A stretch of DNA of 64,000 bases from Branchipolynoe longqiensis. Its lineage: Eukaryota > Annelida > Polychaeta > Phyllodocida > Polynoidae. Position 1 is the stretch's first letter; each line of letters starts with the position of its first letter. Positions 19,982-30,839 of this stretch are shown here, piece after piece. The notes beneath the pieces are model-generated. The model searched no databases. It was not told where the DNA came from and saw only the letters and a list, made by a program, of their open reading frames with translations. The DNA is taken from the NCBI GenBank assembly GCA_030323885.1, contig CM059196.1, positions 42,865,798-42,929,797 of the forward strand, in the 5' to 3' direction. The translations under genes and the position numbers were made by a program.

Positions 19982-20312
19982 CTGTTGTTGGATGGAGTTT
20001 TACATCCTGGCAACAATCAAGGTCATAATTATCAGGACGGGTACTGACTTGTGATAGTGCACACTCATGGCTGCTGTATAGTGCTGCCCTACCGAGACCA
20101 GGCCACCAGCACTATGACCCGATTTCCCACTCAGTCATATTATCCTGACACTGAGCTAGCCAGTCCTTGCCATATCCTAGTCATGCCGGGCGCTAGGCTA
20201 GGTAGCCACAAGTATCAATTTTGTAAGTCATCAGTTTGATTCGACCGGGAATGGAACTCTCAAACTTCCACACGCGAAGCCCGCGCACTACCAATTTGGC
20301 CAACGCATCCGC
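19982..20312 (-). mobile_element. Full-length tRNA-derived SINE
   Basis: From GTTGTTGGATGGAGTTTTAC through the complete body to the head ending CACTACCAATTTGGCCAACG. It lacks a long simple-repeat tail. Confidence 0.88.
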
Positions 20313-20557
20313 TGCTCCTTTAAGATCCAACTGACCACTTCTCCTTTAAGATTGCCGGTGGGTAAATGGAATGTGTGGAATATCTATTACTAGTTTTAGA
20401 CCGCCATGCTGGTAATGAGCCGAGGTAAAACCACAGAGGCCTGGACTCACACGCCGGGAGAGCAGGCCTGGTTATTATAGTGGCAGGTGTCAGCTCGAGC
20501 CGCAATGCTAAGAGCACACACCGTAAACTGGCACTAATAGAAGTCGCAGAGATCGCT

Positions 20558-20776
20558 GATTTCCACCACCAACCCGCCCTCTGACGGCAGCGGCGTAACT
20601 AATTAGTAATGTTGTGTGAAGCGGCTCACCATGCAGCATGTTCAATGGAAAAGTTATTATAGAGTATTTCCACCACCAACCAACAAGCAAGGTCATACGG
20701 CAGCGACATAACTAATAAGTAATATAACGGGAAGCGGCTCACTGTGCAGGTCTTTATAGAGTATTTCCACCACCAA
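20558..20776. repeat. ~110-bp tandem duplication
   Basis: TTTCCACCACCAAC, GGCAGCG and GCGGCTCAC blocks occur in order twice, with a third TTTCCACCACCAAC at the end. This gives about two diverged units. Confidence 0.75.
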
Positions 20777-20839
20777 CGATTTTAGAATAAAACAGGGGTC
20801 TGGCTAACGGAGTTGACTGTACCCAAGAGCAATAGATCT

Positions 20840-21305
20840 TAAATAGGGGTCGGGCTAATGGGAGGTGAGTGTACCTGATAGAAATCCAAAACAGGGGTCA
20901 GGCTAACAGTAACAGGAGGTGACAGTACCCAATAGAAATCCAAAATAGGGGTCAGACTAACAGTAACAGGAGGTGACAGTACCCAATAGAGATCCAAAAC
21001 AGGGGTCAGGCTAACAGTAACAGGAGGTGACAGTACCCAATAGAGATCCAAAACAGGAGTCAGGCTAACAGTAACAGGAGGTGACAGTACCCAATAGAGA
21101 TCCAAAACAGGGGTCAGGCTAACAGTAACAGGAGGTGACAGTACCCAATAGAGATCCAAAACAGGGGTCAGGCTAACAGTAACAGGAGGTGACAGTACCC
21201 AATAGAGATCCAGAGATATGGCTAACGGGAGGTAACTGTACCCAATAGAGATCCAAAAGGGGGATCTGACTAACGCGAGGTAACTGTACCCAATAGAGAT
21301 CCGTC
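20840..21305. repeat. 54-bp minisatellite array
   Basis: About eight to nine units containing GAGATCCAAAACAGGGGTCA, GGCTAACAGTAACAGGAGGT and GACAGTACCCAATA. 54 bp is 18 codons, which yields an artefactual repetitive minus-strand frame. Outer units are diverged and inner ones nearly identical. Confidence 0.93.
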
Positions 21306-21509
21306 CCTTCGTCCCTCAACCATCCTCCACGCCTGATGAGTCTGATCCACCGCGTTCACCAACCGTGAAATAGACCAACTGGGGACAGCGCGCATCTAGA
21401 GAAGAACATGAGCAAGCCGCAGTCGTCTGACGAAACGGAACTCACCTGAAAAAACACAACAGAAAATGGCCATCAGATCAATGAAGTTACGAGCTTGTCA
21501 ATGCCCTTA

Positions 21510-21870
21510 ACTGGGCATTCTGCAACACACCTTGCAACACACTCTGCAACACACTCCACAGCACACTCCACAGCACACTCCGCAACGCCCTGCGTGACGC
21601 ACTGCGTGACGCACTGCGCAACACACTCCATGACTCACTCCATGACTCACTCCATGACTCACTGCAACACACTGCACAGCACACTCAGCAACACACTCCA
21701 CGACACACTCTGCGACACACTCCTCAGCAATTCTCTTTGCCACATACTCTATAATGTATTTTGCAACACACTCATCATTGGCAACACATGTGCTTCGCAA
21801 CACATTCCACAATGGATTCAGCAACACATTTCACACACAGTGCTTCACACAATGTGCTTCACGAGACACT
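21510..21870. repeat. Degenerate ~12-bp CAACACACTCC array
   Basis: Many units of GCAACACACTCC, with CAGCACACTCC, TGACGCACTGCG and TGACTCACTCCA variants in local blocks. The Thr/His-rich and Cys/Val-rich frames are repeat artefacts. Confidence 0.88.
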
Positions 21871-22423
21871 CCACAATAAACACTGCAATGCACCACTCTA
21901 ATGCATCAATCAACTTATTCCCCAACGGGCAGAGCAATGATTGAATTAACTTGTCCCATATTGCACTTTGTCTCAGACAATCGGTAGACCAGCACTTCCA
22001 AGCCCTCACATTGCAGCCACCTGTAGAACCCATAAATCTAATAATCCCACATTATGGCACACATCACTGCGGGCTCCGCCTTCACAGCCGGCAGACCATC
22101 CACGTGGATGACCTTTTGAATCACTTTGTGGATCACTTTGTGGATCACTTTGTGGATCACCTGCTGATTAATTATGGCATAATCCGGTTATGCGCATCGT
22201 CAGTGATTGGTTCCTCTCTACGCCGGCAGTCGACGACCCCTACGGTACTACCTTTCATAATTGCTTTCCCACCCAACCAGCCTCCCTCCCTCCTACTTGC
22301 ATGGAACGCAGTATATATAAAGACTGATTTTCCCGGAACCATGTTACAGAGGAGGAGCCGAAGGGGTATTCTTATTACTTCTGTAACGTCAGGCTGGGAA
22401 GGGAAGGGTATTAGTGTCGTGGG
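21871..22423. other. Unassigned stretch with small tandem repeat
   Basis: CACTTTGTGGAT repeats in 15-bp steps at about 22118-22160. No gene is recognised, though one frame of about 200 codons spans the region without domain-like features. Confidence 0.45.
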
Positions 22424-22546
22424 GGTGATGAAAATGGGAAATACTGCGCCTACACCACCCACGCTCCCCGATATCAACACACTCCCCATGCCTACCTGTC
22501 TATGTGGTTACTTGCCTGAGAGGTCAGTGCAGACCACTACAATTAT
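22424..22546 (+). repeat. Dispersed repeat C, copy 1
   Basis: GATGAAAATGGGAAATACTG and, further right, ACCTGTCTATGTGGTTAC and GAGGTCAGTGCAGACCACTA match 30548-30710 on the same strand. The roughly 60-bp tRNA-like segment present in the other copy is largely absent here. Confidence 0.7.
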
Positions 22547-22601
22547 ATAGATCATGAGGGGAACTCAAGGTGCGACAAATGGGTCTCAGCTACAACTTAT
22601 T

Positions 22602-22938
22602 TTGGTTGTTGGCGTTTTACATCTGGGCAACATCTAAGGTCATATGAGGACGGATACTGACTTGTGACAGTGTGCCCTCATGGCGACTTTATAATGCTGC
22701 TCCACTGGGAGACCAGGCTGACAGCACCATGACCTGATATCCCACTCAAGTCACATTATCCTGACACAGAGCCAACCAGCCCTTGCCCTATCCTAATACT
22801 GCCGAGCACCTGGCTAGGAAGTGACTAGTATGAATTTTCAAGTCATTAGTTTGACTCGATAGGGATTCAAAACCCATGAGTTCGAATCCCAAGATCTAAT
22901 AAAACGGGAGACTCATTCGGCCATCCCATCTGGTCTGC
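22602..22938 (-). mobile_element. SINE, second head subtype
   Basis: Complete copy. Its head carries a duplicated B-box region (GGGATTCAAAACCCATGAG then TTCGAATCCCAAGATC) and ends GGCCATCCCATCTGGTCTGC. This defines a subtype shared with 24803, 27029, 27916 and 61030. Confidence 0.88.
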
Positions 22939-23167
22939 TACAGCATATGTGATGAACGCCCTTCTAATCCATCTGAGAAATACATAAGTGAAACTGAAGT
23001 TGTTTCAAACCCTGAGTCATTCCCCGATTTATTTCACTAAGATCTGACTGGAAGTGGTCTCTCACTGCCCAGTTGGGTCGCATGTACCCTCCTGCTGGGG
23101 GTGGTCGGTAGTCATGCGTGGAACAGTCCACCATCGGGACTGTTCCTGCTAGCGTGCTGCCACCTGT

Positions 23168-23535
23168 CAATATTTCTTATTTTGATCCCTGAGTGCATCC
23201 TTATTTTGATCCCTGAGTGAATCCTCATTTTGATCCCTGAGTGCATCCTTATTTTGATCCCTGAGTGCATCCTTATTTTGATCCCTGAGTGCATCCTTAT
23301 TTTGATCCCTGAGTGCATCCTTATTTTGATCCCTGAGTGAAACCTTATTTTGATCCCTGAGTGAATCCTTATTTGGATCCCTGAGTGCATCCTAATTTGG
23401 ATCCTTGAGTGCATCCTTATTTGGATCCCTGAGTGCATCCTTTTCTGGATCCCTGAGTGCATCCTTTTCGGGATCCCTCCATTTGGATCCCTGACGCATT
23501 CCTGTCTGGATCCTTATGTCGACCCCTGCTTAGAT
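23168..23535. repeat. 24-bp minisatellite array
   Basis: About 14 units of CCTTATTTTGATCCCTGAGT plus GCAT, drifting to TTTGGATCC and then to diverged forms at the right edge. Eight-codon units generate a repetitive minus frame. Confidence 0.94.
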
Positions 23536-24228
23536 CCCTATCTGGATCCCTCCTGAACTCCAATCCACCTTTGGGACTCCCTTCCCCCCCCCCCCTCCCC
23601 AATCCAATCGATTCCCAAACCACAACCAAGACCCCTTGCTGGCAGTCGCAAAGAACGCCCAAATCCCAGCGTTCGTTGCAGGATCACGTGCTGAGATAAC
23701 TGGCGCTCAGAGCCGCCCAGTCGCCCAGACAAGCGCTGTGATATATCCAAAGCTGATACACCCACAGAGGCCATCTTCCAAGGCGTTAACCCTCTGAGCT
23801 GTGAGCAGTGAGCAGAAACAGACTGTACCCGGCACGTCCTGCTCTCAATTACCAGCTGCGCAGGTTCACAGGGCACTCAAATGAAATCAGCCTCGTTCTG
23901 GGCTACCAACGCCACACCGCACGGGGATGGCTGAATCACAAAGAGCACTCAAAACAGTTACAACCACCACGCGCCATGACACTAGGCGCACTCATCCATG
24001 TCCTGTGGAGTCAGCGCAGTCATGCGCGCGCTCACATACAGTGTAAACCACTTCCGGCAATTACATTGGTTTTTTCCCTCCCTCTCTCCCTCCCCCCCCT
24101 ACACCCCCTCTCTTCCTCCCACCACGCTCTCCTTCTCTCCCTCCCTCGATCCTTCTCCGAGTGAGGCGCAATCACCCAAATTCAATCAGATGCTTGTTAC
24201 TTGGGCATCACCCGCAGGCCCCAGCCTC

Positions 24229-24229
<1 letters not shown>
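23536..24229. other. Unassigned stretch
   Basis: Contains C-rich and CCCTCC patches (23580-23598 and 24075-24160) and otherwise unique sequence. No gene recognised. Confidence 0.45.

Positions 24230-24279
<50 letters not shown>
24230..24279. repeat. Poly-C homopolymer, 50 nt
   Basis: 50 uninterrupted C on the plus strand. Length is likely uncertain because homopolymers of this size are error-prone in all sequencing methods. The G strand could form quadruplex structures. Confidence 0.9.
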
Positions 24280-24802
24280 AGTACAACGACCCCTCCCCAT
24301 CTCCTCTCCCTCCATGCACACCCCCATCACTGGGTGTGTTCCTTGTGATTCAGTACACGCGACTGGCTAACGTCATGGAACAGTTGTAGAAGATTCTGGA
24401 AATGATTTGCCTAGCAGTGGCCCATCTACCAGGCAGCAGTAACATGGTGAGTACAACTTTAATTATTCACAAGTATCATGATTGAATACGATAATTCATG
24501 GTTTGTACATTTCCTTTTTTTGTGATGGGTGTATTTATGCTGCCCATAATGGTTAAGTCTAATGACTTGTTTTCGTCCGCGAGACAGTAATAGTCTTGTG
24601 ACTCCCCTTCTTTTTATCACTTTCAGTTGTTGTGTAGCTAACTACTGCATGCATTCTTTCTCTGATTGTAAGCATTCTCCCACATCCCCCAAACCTCTGT
24701 GAGTTTGTTTGTTCTACAATCGGATAATTGTTTGGACATGTTGCAATCTTGAAAAAGAACCTATTCTCGGTGAGTTATTTAAGAGCTAACTACGGCTGAG
24801 GG
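24280..24802. other. Unassigned stretch
   Basis: No gene is supported. A splice-donor-like ATG-GTGAGT occurs at 24444-24452, but no exon body or downstream acceptor can be argued. Confidence 0.4.
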
Positions 24803-25182
24803 TTGGTTGGTTTGTTGGTTGGTTGGTTGGTTGGTTGGTTGGTTGGTTGGTTGGTTGGTTGGTTGGTTGGTTGGTTGGTTGGTTGGTTGGTTGTTGGTGA
24901 GTTTTACGTCCTGGCAACATTTAAGGTCATATCAGGACAGGTACAGACTTGTGACAGGGCGCAGTCATGGCGACTTTCTAGTGCTGCATCACTGAGAGAT
25001 CAGGCCGCCAATACCATGACCTGATATCTCACTCAGTCACATTATCCTGACCATGAACCAACCAATCCTAATAATGCTGATGGCCTGGCTAGAAGCGACA
25101 AGTATCAATTTTGTAGTCATTGGTTTGACTCGACCAGGGTTCGAAACCCTCGGTTCGAATCCCACGATCTACCAATGTTGAG
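24803..25182 (-). mobile_element. SINE with long (GGTT)n tail, second head subtype
   Basis: About 22 GGTT units (24803-24893) represent the (CCAA)n tail on the SINE strand. A complete body follows, then a head with the duplicated B-box (GGTTCGAAACCCTC, GGTTCGAATCCCACG). The long, nearly pure tail suggests a relatively young insertion. Confidence 0.92.
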
Positions 25183-25235
25183 GGGTCTCTGCAGTCAATC
25201 TACATCTATTAGAACTGAAACATGTTTAAATTCAT

Positions 25236-25485
25236 GGATCACTCACAGACAAACACACAACCCGAAACAAGACACACATATATACACAGACATACACAGA
25301 CACCCAAAACACACAGCCGAACATAGACACATACATACACACATAGGCACACACTCAAGACACACATATACCCAAACAGACACACACACACTCACACACA
25401 GCCAGACACATACATTAGACCCCCACAATCAGACCCACACACTCACATACAGACAGACACAGACAGACACACACATATATATGTG
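25236..25485. repeat. CA-rich imperfect microsatellite
   Basis: ACACACA, AGACACACA and ACATACAC variants over about 250 bp. The His/Thr-rich and Cys/Val-rich frames are artefacts. Confidence 0.9.
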
Positions 25486-25960
25486 TGTTTACGCATTTTT
25501 CTGTCTATACACACACAGGGCGCGCAGAGGCATGTGAACAAAACGTGTTGCCGACATCTCAATGCACGAGCGGCCATTAAAGGTTGTGTCGCCTCTTCTC
25601 AGAGAGAAGAAGGCCGACTGGGTCGTTGGCACCCGCCACCCCACCCAACCGCTCACACCCACCCCTTCCCTGCCTCCACGCCGCCCGCGTAACGACGAAC
25701 CTAACGGTCCCCATTCACAATTGACTTGCCTCTTCTTCGCAGCTGGTTTTATTTGGAGTTTTGTTGGGTTTTGTTGTTGCAAGCACAAAAGCACCGACAC
25801 AAAGAAGGGTCAAGGAAGTGTGTGTGTGTGTGTGGGGGGGGGGGGGGTAACCCGCCGCTAGGGGGACAATAGGCCGACAGTTCATCAGATTCTCACCAAT
25901 GCTTTCTGCAATAAATACAAATGGCCGTCGCATCAAATAGGTCACACTCTTGCCGGCCAC
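25486..25960. other. Unassigned stretch
   Basis: (GT)n followed by a G run at 25819-25847. A ~45-bp segment near 25898-25945 (TTCTGCAATAAATACAAATG) resembles 27449-27495. No gene. Confidence 0.45.
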
Positions 25961-26511
25961 TTCAAGTTGCATAATCCGTTGGGAAAAAGAATTGGGGCGG
26001 AGGACAAGACGGGTTCGTTGATTAAGCAGGTGAAATTTAAATCACGGACAATTGGCCTTCCTCATTGCACTGCGCCTTTCCCTATCCTGTTAATGCCAAA
26101 CGCCAGGCTAGGTATCGACAAGTATACATTTTAATGTTGTTAGTTTGATTTGATGGCGATTTGAACTCCAACAAGGTGCCATATGAGAAGCTGGGGCACA
26201 ACTCATTGAGCCATCCCATTTGATTTAGAATTGTTGTATTTATCTATAAATAAAGATATGACATTAGGTTGACCATTATAACCTATCTTACTTCAGCTAA
26301 GAGTCAGTTTTTGAGAATTAGCTAACTATTTGAAAGCTTGTCAAATAGGTTGTGCATGCACACCAGTTGAAGGTAATTGCAATATGCTATTGCTACATTC
26401 ACTAGATCATGCCACTGCCTATTGAAGCGAGCGAGTTTTGAAGTGAGAACCCCAAATAACTGATTTCGATTTTGAAAATGTCAGGCTTTCCTCGGATTAT
26501 GCAACTCTAAA
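25961..26511 (+). mobile_element. MITE family B, with nested SINE
   Basis: Starts TTCAAGTTGCATAATCCGTT and ends TCCTCGGATTATGCAACTCT. These termini resemble the TTAA family, but the interior (TGACATTAGGTTGACCATTA, CTAACTATTTGAAAGC) differs. It matches the partial copy at 63702-64000. A SINE with tail B is inserted inside. Confidence 0.75.
26014..26222 (-). mobile_element. SINE with alternative 3' domain (tail B), nested
   Basis: GTTCGTTGATTAAGCAGGTG, AAATTTAAATCACGGACAAT and CCTTCCTCATTGCACTGCG precede the usual body (TAATGCCAAACGCCAGGCTA). It ends with a degraded tRNA-like head (GAGCCATCCCATTTGA). Confidence 0.75.
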
Positions 26512-26827
26512 GCGGCTGTCACACCTTGCTGGATTGAGCAACGGACAGAATTGTCTAGTCCGGAAGTCATAAGTATCAAAAAAAAATGTAATGAGTCAAA
26601 ATGTTGCGATATCGGGTCAAAGGCCACTGGACGAACGGACATGAAACGGACATGAACGGATTGTCAACGGGCGTTAAGCAGACTAAACCGAACAAGAACC
26701 GTAGACATCAGTCCGGCGCCATCCATTCCTAGTTCTGTGCATGTTCAAAACTTGAACGGACACAAAACAGACTTTATTCGGTTTCCGTCCGTTTCCCCCA
26801 ATCCGGTGAGGTGTGACAGGGCCTTAA
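26508..26827. mobile_element. Non-autonomous TIR element, TGTCACACC ends
   Basis: The left end TAAAGCGGCTGTCACACCTT and the right end, inverse complement TTAAGGCCCTGTCACACCTC, form imperfect inverted repeats. About 320 bp with no transposase. It abuts the end of the family B copy. The ends suggest a TTAA-type target, but the left target is imperfect. Confidence 0.7.
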
Positions 26828-27028
26828 GTATTATGGACATCACACAAACAGCGCATAGCTTGCTCTGGCTGGCACTAAAACCCGCCATATCTTTATTCAA
26901 CTTTGAAGTGAAATTCCGGTCGGATAGACCCAACTGGTGGCGGAAAGGGCATCTACCCGCAGCACCGGAAGTGGATTATACCGACTTCCCCGCAGATGAC
27001 CCGCCACCCAGGTCGCTCAAACTGCACA

Positions 27029-27375
27029 GGTTGGTTGGTTGTTGGGAGTTTAACGTCCTGGCAACATCTAAGGTCATATCAGGACGGGTACCGACTTGTG
27101 ACAGTGCACACTCAATGAGATTTTATAGTGCTGCCCCACTGGGATACCAGGCCACCAGCACCATGACCTGATATCCCACTCAGTCATATTATCAGGCACT
27201 GAGCCAACCGGTTCTTGCCCTATCCTAATAATGCTGGATGCCTGGCCAGGAAGCGAAAAGTATCAATTGTCAAGTCATTAGCTTGAATGGACCAGGGTTC
27301 GAACTATGGGTTTGAATCCCATGATCTACCAAAATGGGAGACGAACGCTCAACTCATTTGGCCATCCTGTCTCAT
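27029..27375 (-). mobile_element. Full-length SINE, second head subtype
   Basis: GGTTGGTTGGTTGTTGGGAG tail, complete body, duplicated B-box head (GGGTTCGAACTATG, GGTTTGAATCCCATG), ending TTGGCCATCCTGTCTC. Confidence 0.9.
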
Positions 27376-27915
27376 CATTCTGGAATGAAATGGCCATGCA
27401 ATAAAGTAAGGCACACCTCATTAGTGACCTAAGTAAAACACTTCTGCAATAAAGACAAATGGTCATCGTGTATAGATAAAGTTGGACACACCGCATTAGC
27501 TATTCATGTAAAATGCCGCGTGGGCATTTTACAGTCTGATTTACATTGGCCATGAAGGGTTTGCTAAATATTAATAGGTCAGTGATTTTTTTGTGCACGC
27601 CCGCCCGAGTCTCCAGGGGACTGGCTGTGCAGCAGGACCAAGAGTGACAGCAGCCTTCTGCGCAGGTCACGCCGGAAGTGCCCCTGACCGCCCAGTAGTG
27701 TGCAGGCGCAGTCGGAGAGAGAACCATATTACCAGTGGTCCGCCATTTTGGTATTTTCCTTCCTTAAGCTATGGGTAGGAACTTGTCTGGTATCAGCGAA
27801 TTCAGCCCGGCTTTCATTTCCCCTCCTCTCCCCCTCGAGTCGACCGGGAACCGAACTCCCGATCTCCCGCACGCAAGGCCATGGCGCCCGATTCTTTTGA
27901 AAGGTCTCATCTTTG
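27376..27915. other. Unassigned stretch with small hairpin
   Basis: A 10-bp perfect inverted repeat GTAAAATGCC/GGCATTTTAC lies at 27508-27532. A SINE-head-like remnant occurs near 27833-27892 (GAGTCGACCGGGAACCGAAC through GCGCCCGA). No gene. Confidence 0.5.
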
Positions 27916-28261
27916 CTTGTTTGTTTGTTGTTGTTTTACGTCCTAGCAACATCTAAGGTCATATCAGGACAGGTTGAGACTTGTGACAGTGTGCACTCAT
28001 GGCGACTTTATAGTGGTGCCCCACTGGGACACCGGGCCGCCAGCACCATGACCAGATATCCCACTCATTCACATGATCCTGACACTGAGCCAACCAGTCC
28101 TTGCCCTATCCTAATAATGCCAAGCGATTGGCTAGGAAGTGACAAGTATCAATTTTTAAGTCATTGGTTTGAGTCGACCAGGCTTCAAACCTACGATCCC
28201 ATGGTCTACCAACACGGGAGACGGACACTCTAACTCAATCGGCCATCCCGTCTGGTCTGCT
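27916..28261 (-). mobile_element. Full-length SINE with (TTTG)n tail, second head subtype
   Basis: TTGTTTGTTTGTTGTTGTTT tail instead of GGTT, then a standard body and a head ending GGCCATCCCGTCTGGTCTGC. It lies about 90 bp from the SINE-head remnant near 27833. Confidence 0.9.
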
Positions 28262-28538
28262 CTCTCATCTTTGCAGCATCACCTCCTGGGGGTGGTGGTG
28301 GTGAGGGGGGAGCGCGCATAACGCAATGTCATTAGGCGCCAATTGTTCGGCGCGTTCCTAAATGAATAATCCAGTACCTGATGACATTACTCCCAAATGC
28401 AATCACCGCGCCACCTGCTAATCCATAAACCACACGCCCCCCCCCCCCCCGAGATTATTAAAAAAAACATGTATAAGCAGCATGCAGTGAATGGAGGTCA
28501 CGTGACCAAAGCCAATAGGGAAAACAGCCTCAACGATT

Positions 28539-28860
28539 CGTTTGTTTGCTCAGTTGGAGTTTTATGTCCTAGCAACATCTAAAATCATCAGGACGAGTAC
28601 CGATGGTTGACTGCACTCATGACGTCTTCCTCGTTCTACCGTATTAGGAGCCTGGGCCACTGACATGATATCCCACTCAGTCACATTATCCCCACACTGA
28701 GCAAACCAGTCCTTGCCATATTCTATTAATGCCAAGCGCCAGGCTAGGTAGTGACAAGTATAATTTTTGTAAGTCTTTAGTTTAGGATTCAAAACCACAA
28801 CCGCCCAAATTGGAAGCCAGCCAGCATTCTTACCAACTTAGCCATATTGTCTGGTTGGTC
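28539..28860 (-). mobile_element. SINE, near full length, diverged
   Basis: TCAGTTGGAGTTTTATGTCC tail, a body with deletions (CATCTAAAATCATCAGGACG), and a head ending TTAGCCATATTGTCTGG. Confidence 0.82.
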
Positions 28861-29536
28861 TGAAAGGATCTAATAGGATCTTAGCCATGTCAGTAGTGGA
28901 TTTACGCAGCTGACCCAGCCACTAACATATACCCTCAAGTGATATGTCGTGTTATTCAATCTAAGAGAACAAAATGATAAACTTAAACCAGAGCAGAGGA
29001 CAGAATGAAACAACCCTTTAAACAATGTTATTTAAAGGAAGATTATTTTAGTGAAAATTTACACCAATGATACAAAGATCTAAAGTCATCAGGACGGGTA
29101 CCGATGTAATCGATATTTGCTGGCATGGTTAACTAAAATAAGACTTGCCTAAACGGAACAGACTGAAATCAATACTGTATGATTCAATACAGAAAGATAA
29201 CTGCTTCAAACAATTAATGTTTTTTTTGGTCTTCCTTTCAATCTGCCCTCCCCCGATTCCCCGCTTGTATTATCTATTCCTTAGACCTCCTTAAAAGCCC
29301 CAGCATCTGAGCACTGGCTCAACTTCACACTGCACCCAGCAGGGCAGATATTGAAAAGTGAGTAAATGACCCTGCTTTGTTGATGATGCGCCTTGCACTC
29401 GATAAGGAAACAGGTGCGGCCAAACCAATACACGTACAGGTACACCACATATATACACACACATATGTATATATATATGTGGGTGTGTCGATGATGCAGC
29501 CTATAAGGTTTTTCAGTCCTGACGATATTATGCTTA
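28861..29536. other. Unassigned stretch
   Basis: AT-rich. A ~30-bp SINE-tail echo (GATCTAAAGTCATCAGGACG) lies near 29084. An imperfect AT/AC hairpin occurs at 29449-29487. No gene. Confidence 0.45.
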
Positions 29537-29676
29537 AGTAGTAGTAGTAGGTAGTAGTAGGTAGTAGTAGGTAGTAGTAGGTAGTAGTAGGTAGTAGTAG
29601 GTAGTAGTAGGTAGTAGTAGGTAGTAGTAGCTAGTAGTAGGTAGTAGTAGGTAGTAGTAGGTAGTAGTAGTATTAC

Positions 29677-29726
<50 letters not shown>

Positions 29727-30024
29727 ATAGTGCGAGGAGGAAGAGGGGGAGAGGAGGAGGAAGGGGGGGGGGGAGAGGAGGAGGAGGAAGAGGGGATAGG
29801 AGGAAGAGAAAGAGGGGAGAGGAGGAAGAGAAAGAGGGGAGAGGAGGAAGAGGAAGAGGGGAGAGGAGGGAGAGGAGGGGAGGGGAGGGGGAGAGGAGGA
29901 GACGGAGGAAGAAGAGGAAGAGGCCGAGGAGAGTGGAAGATAGGAGGGGGTGTTGAGGAGGGGGCGTTGAGGAGGGGGCGGGGGGCGTTGATGAGGGGGG
30001 CATTATTTGTTTTGCTACATTCAT

Positions 30025-30055
<31 letters not shown>

Positions 30056-30165
30056 GAGGAGGAGGAGGAGGTAGAGGGTAGTGGGTAGTGGGTAGTAGGT
30101 AGTAGTAGTAGTAGTAGTAGTATTACTGGTAGTAGTAGTAGTAGTAGTATTAGTATTAGTATTAC

Positions 30166-30248
<83 letters not shown>

Positions 30249-30260
30249 ATAGTAATAGTG
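29537..30260. repeat. (TAG)n / (GTAGTAGTAG)n microsatellite
   Basis: A roughly 10-bp GTAGTAGTAG unit at 29547-29670, then pure TAG runs at 29675-29727, 30026-30055 and 30160-30250. Purine tracts separate the blocks. Confidence 0.93.
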
Positions 30261-30517
30261 CGAGGAGGAAGAGGGGGAGAGGAGGAGGAAGGGGGGAGAG
30301 GAGGAGGAGGAAGAGGGAGAGGGGATAGGAGGAAGAGAAAGAGGGGAGAGGAGGGGAGGGGAGGGGAGGGGAGGGGAGGGGGAGAGGAGGAGACGGGGGA
30401 AGAAGAGGAAGAGGCCGAGGAGAGTGGAAGATAGGAGGGGGTGTTGAGGAGGGGGTGTTGAGGAGGGGGCGGGGGGCGTTGATGAGGGGGGCATTATTTG
30501 TTTTGCTACATTCATTG
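29700..30517 (+). repeat. ~320-bp segmental direct duplication
   Basis: The block TAATAGTGCGAGGAGGAAGA, then a GGA-rich tract, then GAGTGGAAGATAGGAGGGGG and GCATTATTTGTTTTGCTACA at 29722-30028 recurs at 30245-30518 in the same order. The two copies have different numbers of purine units. Confidence 0.85.
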
Positions 30518-30547
30518 ATTAAGCATTGGGAATTTCATATGTTCTGG

Positions 30548-30710
30548 GTTGATGGAAATGGGAAATATTGCACAGAGCACGATTCGAATCCACACTTTTT
30601 TCCACCCCAGGACTAGCGTGTTAACCATTACAGTGCCTAGGCTCCCTGATGCAATCACCTCTCCACGCATACTTGTCTATGCGGCTCCTTACCTGAGGTC
30701 AGTGCAGACT
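30548..30710 (+). repeat. Dispersed repeat C, copy 2, with tRNA-like segment
   Basis: Ends match 22424-22546. Between them is a tRNA-like minus-strand segment: B-box-like GGATTCGAATCG on the minus strand near 30580-30592 and an A-box-like region around 30620-30650 (minus TAATGGTTAACACGCTAG). It may be a separate SINE-like family. Confidence 0.6.
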
Positions 30711-30712
30711 AC

Positions 30713-30746
<34 letters not shown>

Positions 30747-30799
30747 GTGGTTGCTTTAGGTCGTGTCGGCAGCATAGGCCATATTCACGGCGAGAAATG
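30711..30799 (-). mobile_element. LINE 3' end with (ATTG)n tail
   Basis: (TGAT)n at 30712-30740, then TTGGTGGTTGCTTTAGGTCG and GGCAGCATAGGCCATATTCA. It lies about 45 bp beyond the end of the reverse transcriptase frame on the minus strand, the position expected for that element's 3' UTR and tail. Confidence 0.75.
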
Positions 30800-30839
30800 T
30801 TTGTTTTTTGTTCAAACCATCGCTTGTACATGTAAAAGC

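Noticed and set aside
21421..21451. Splice acceptor or donor-like TTTTTTCAGGTGAGT on the minus strand
   Set aside because: Isolated signal. Adjacent sequence offers no open exon with recognisable protein and lies beside tandem repeats.
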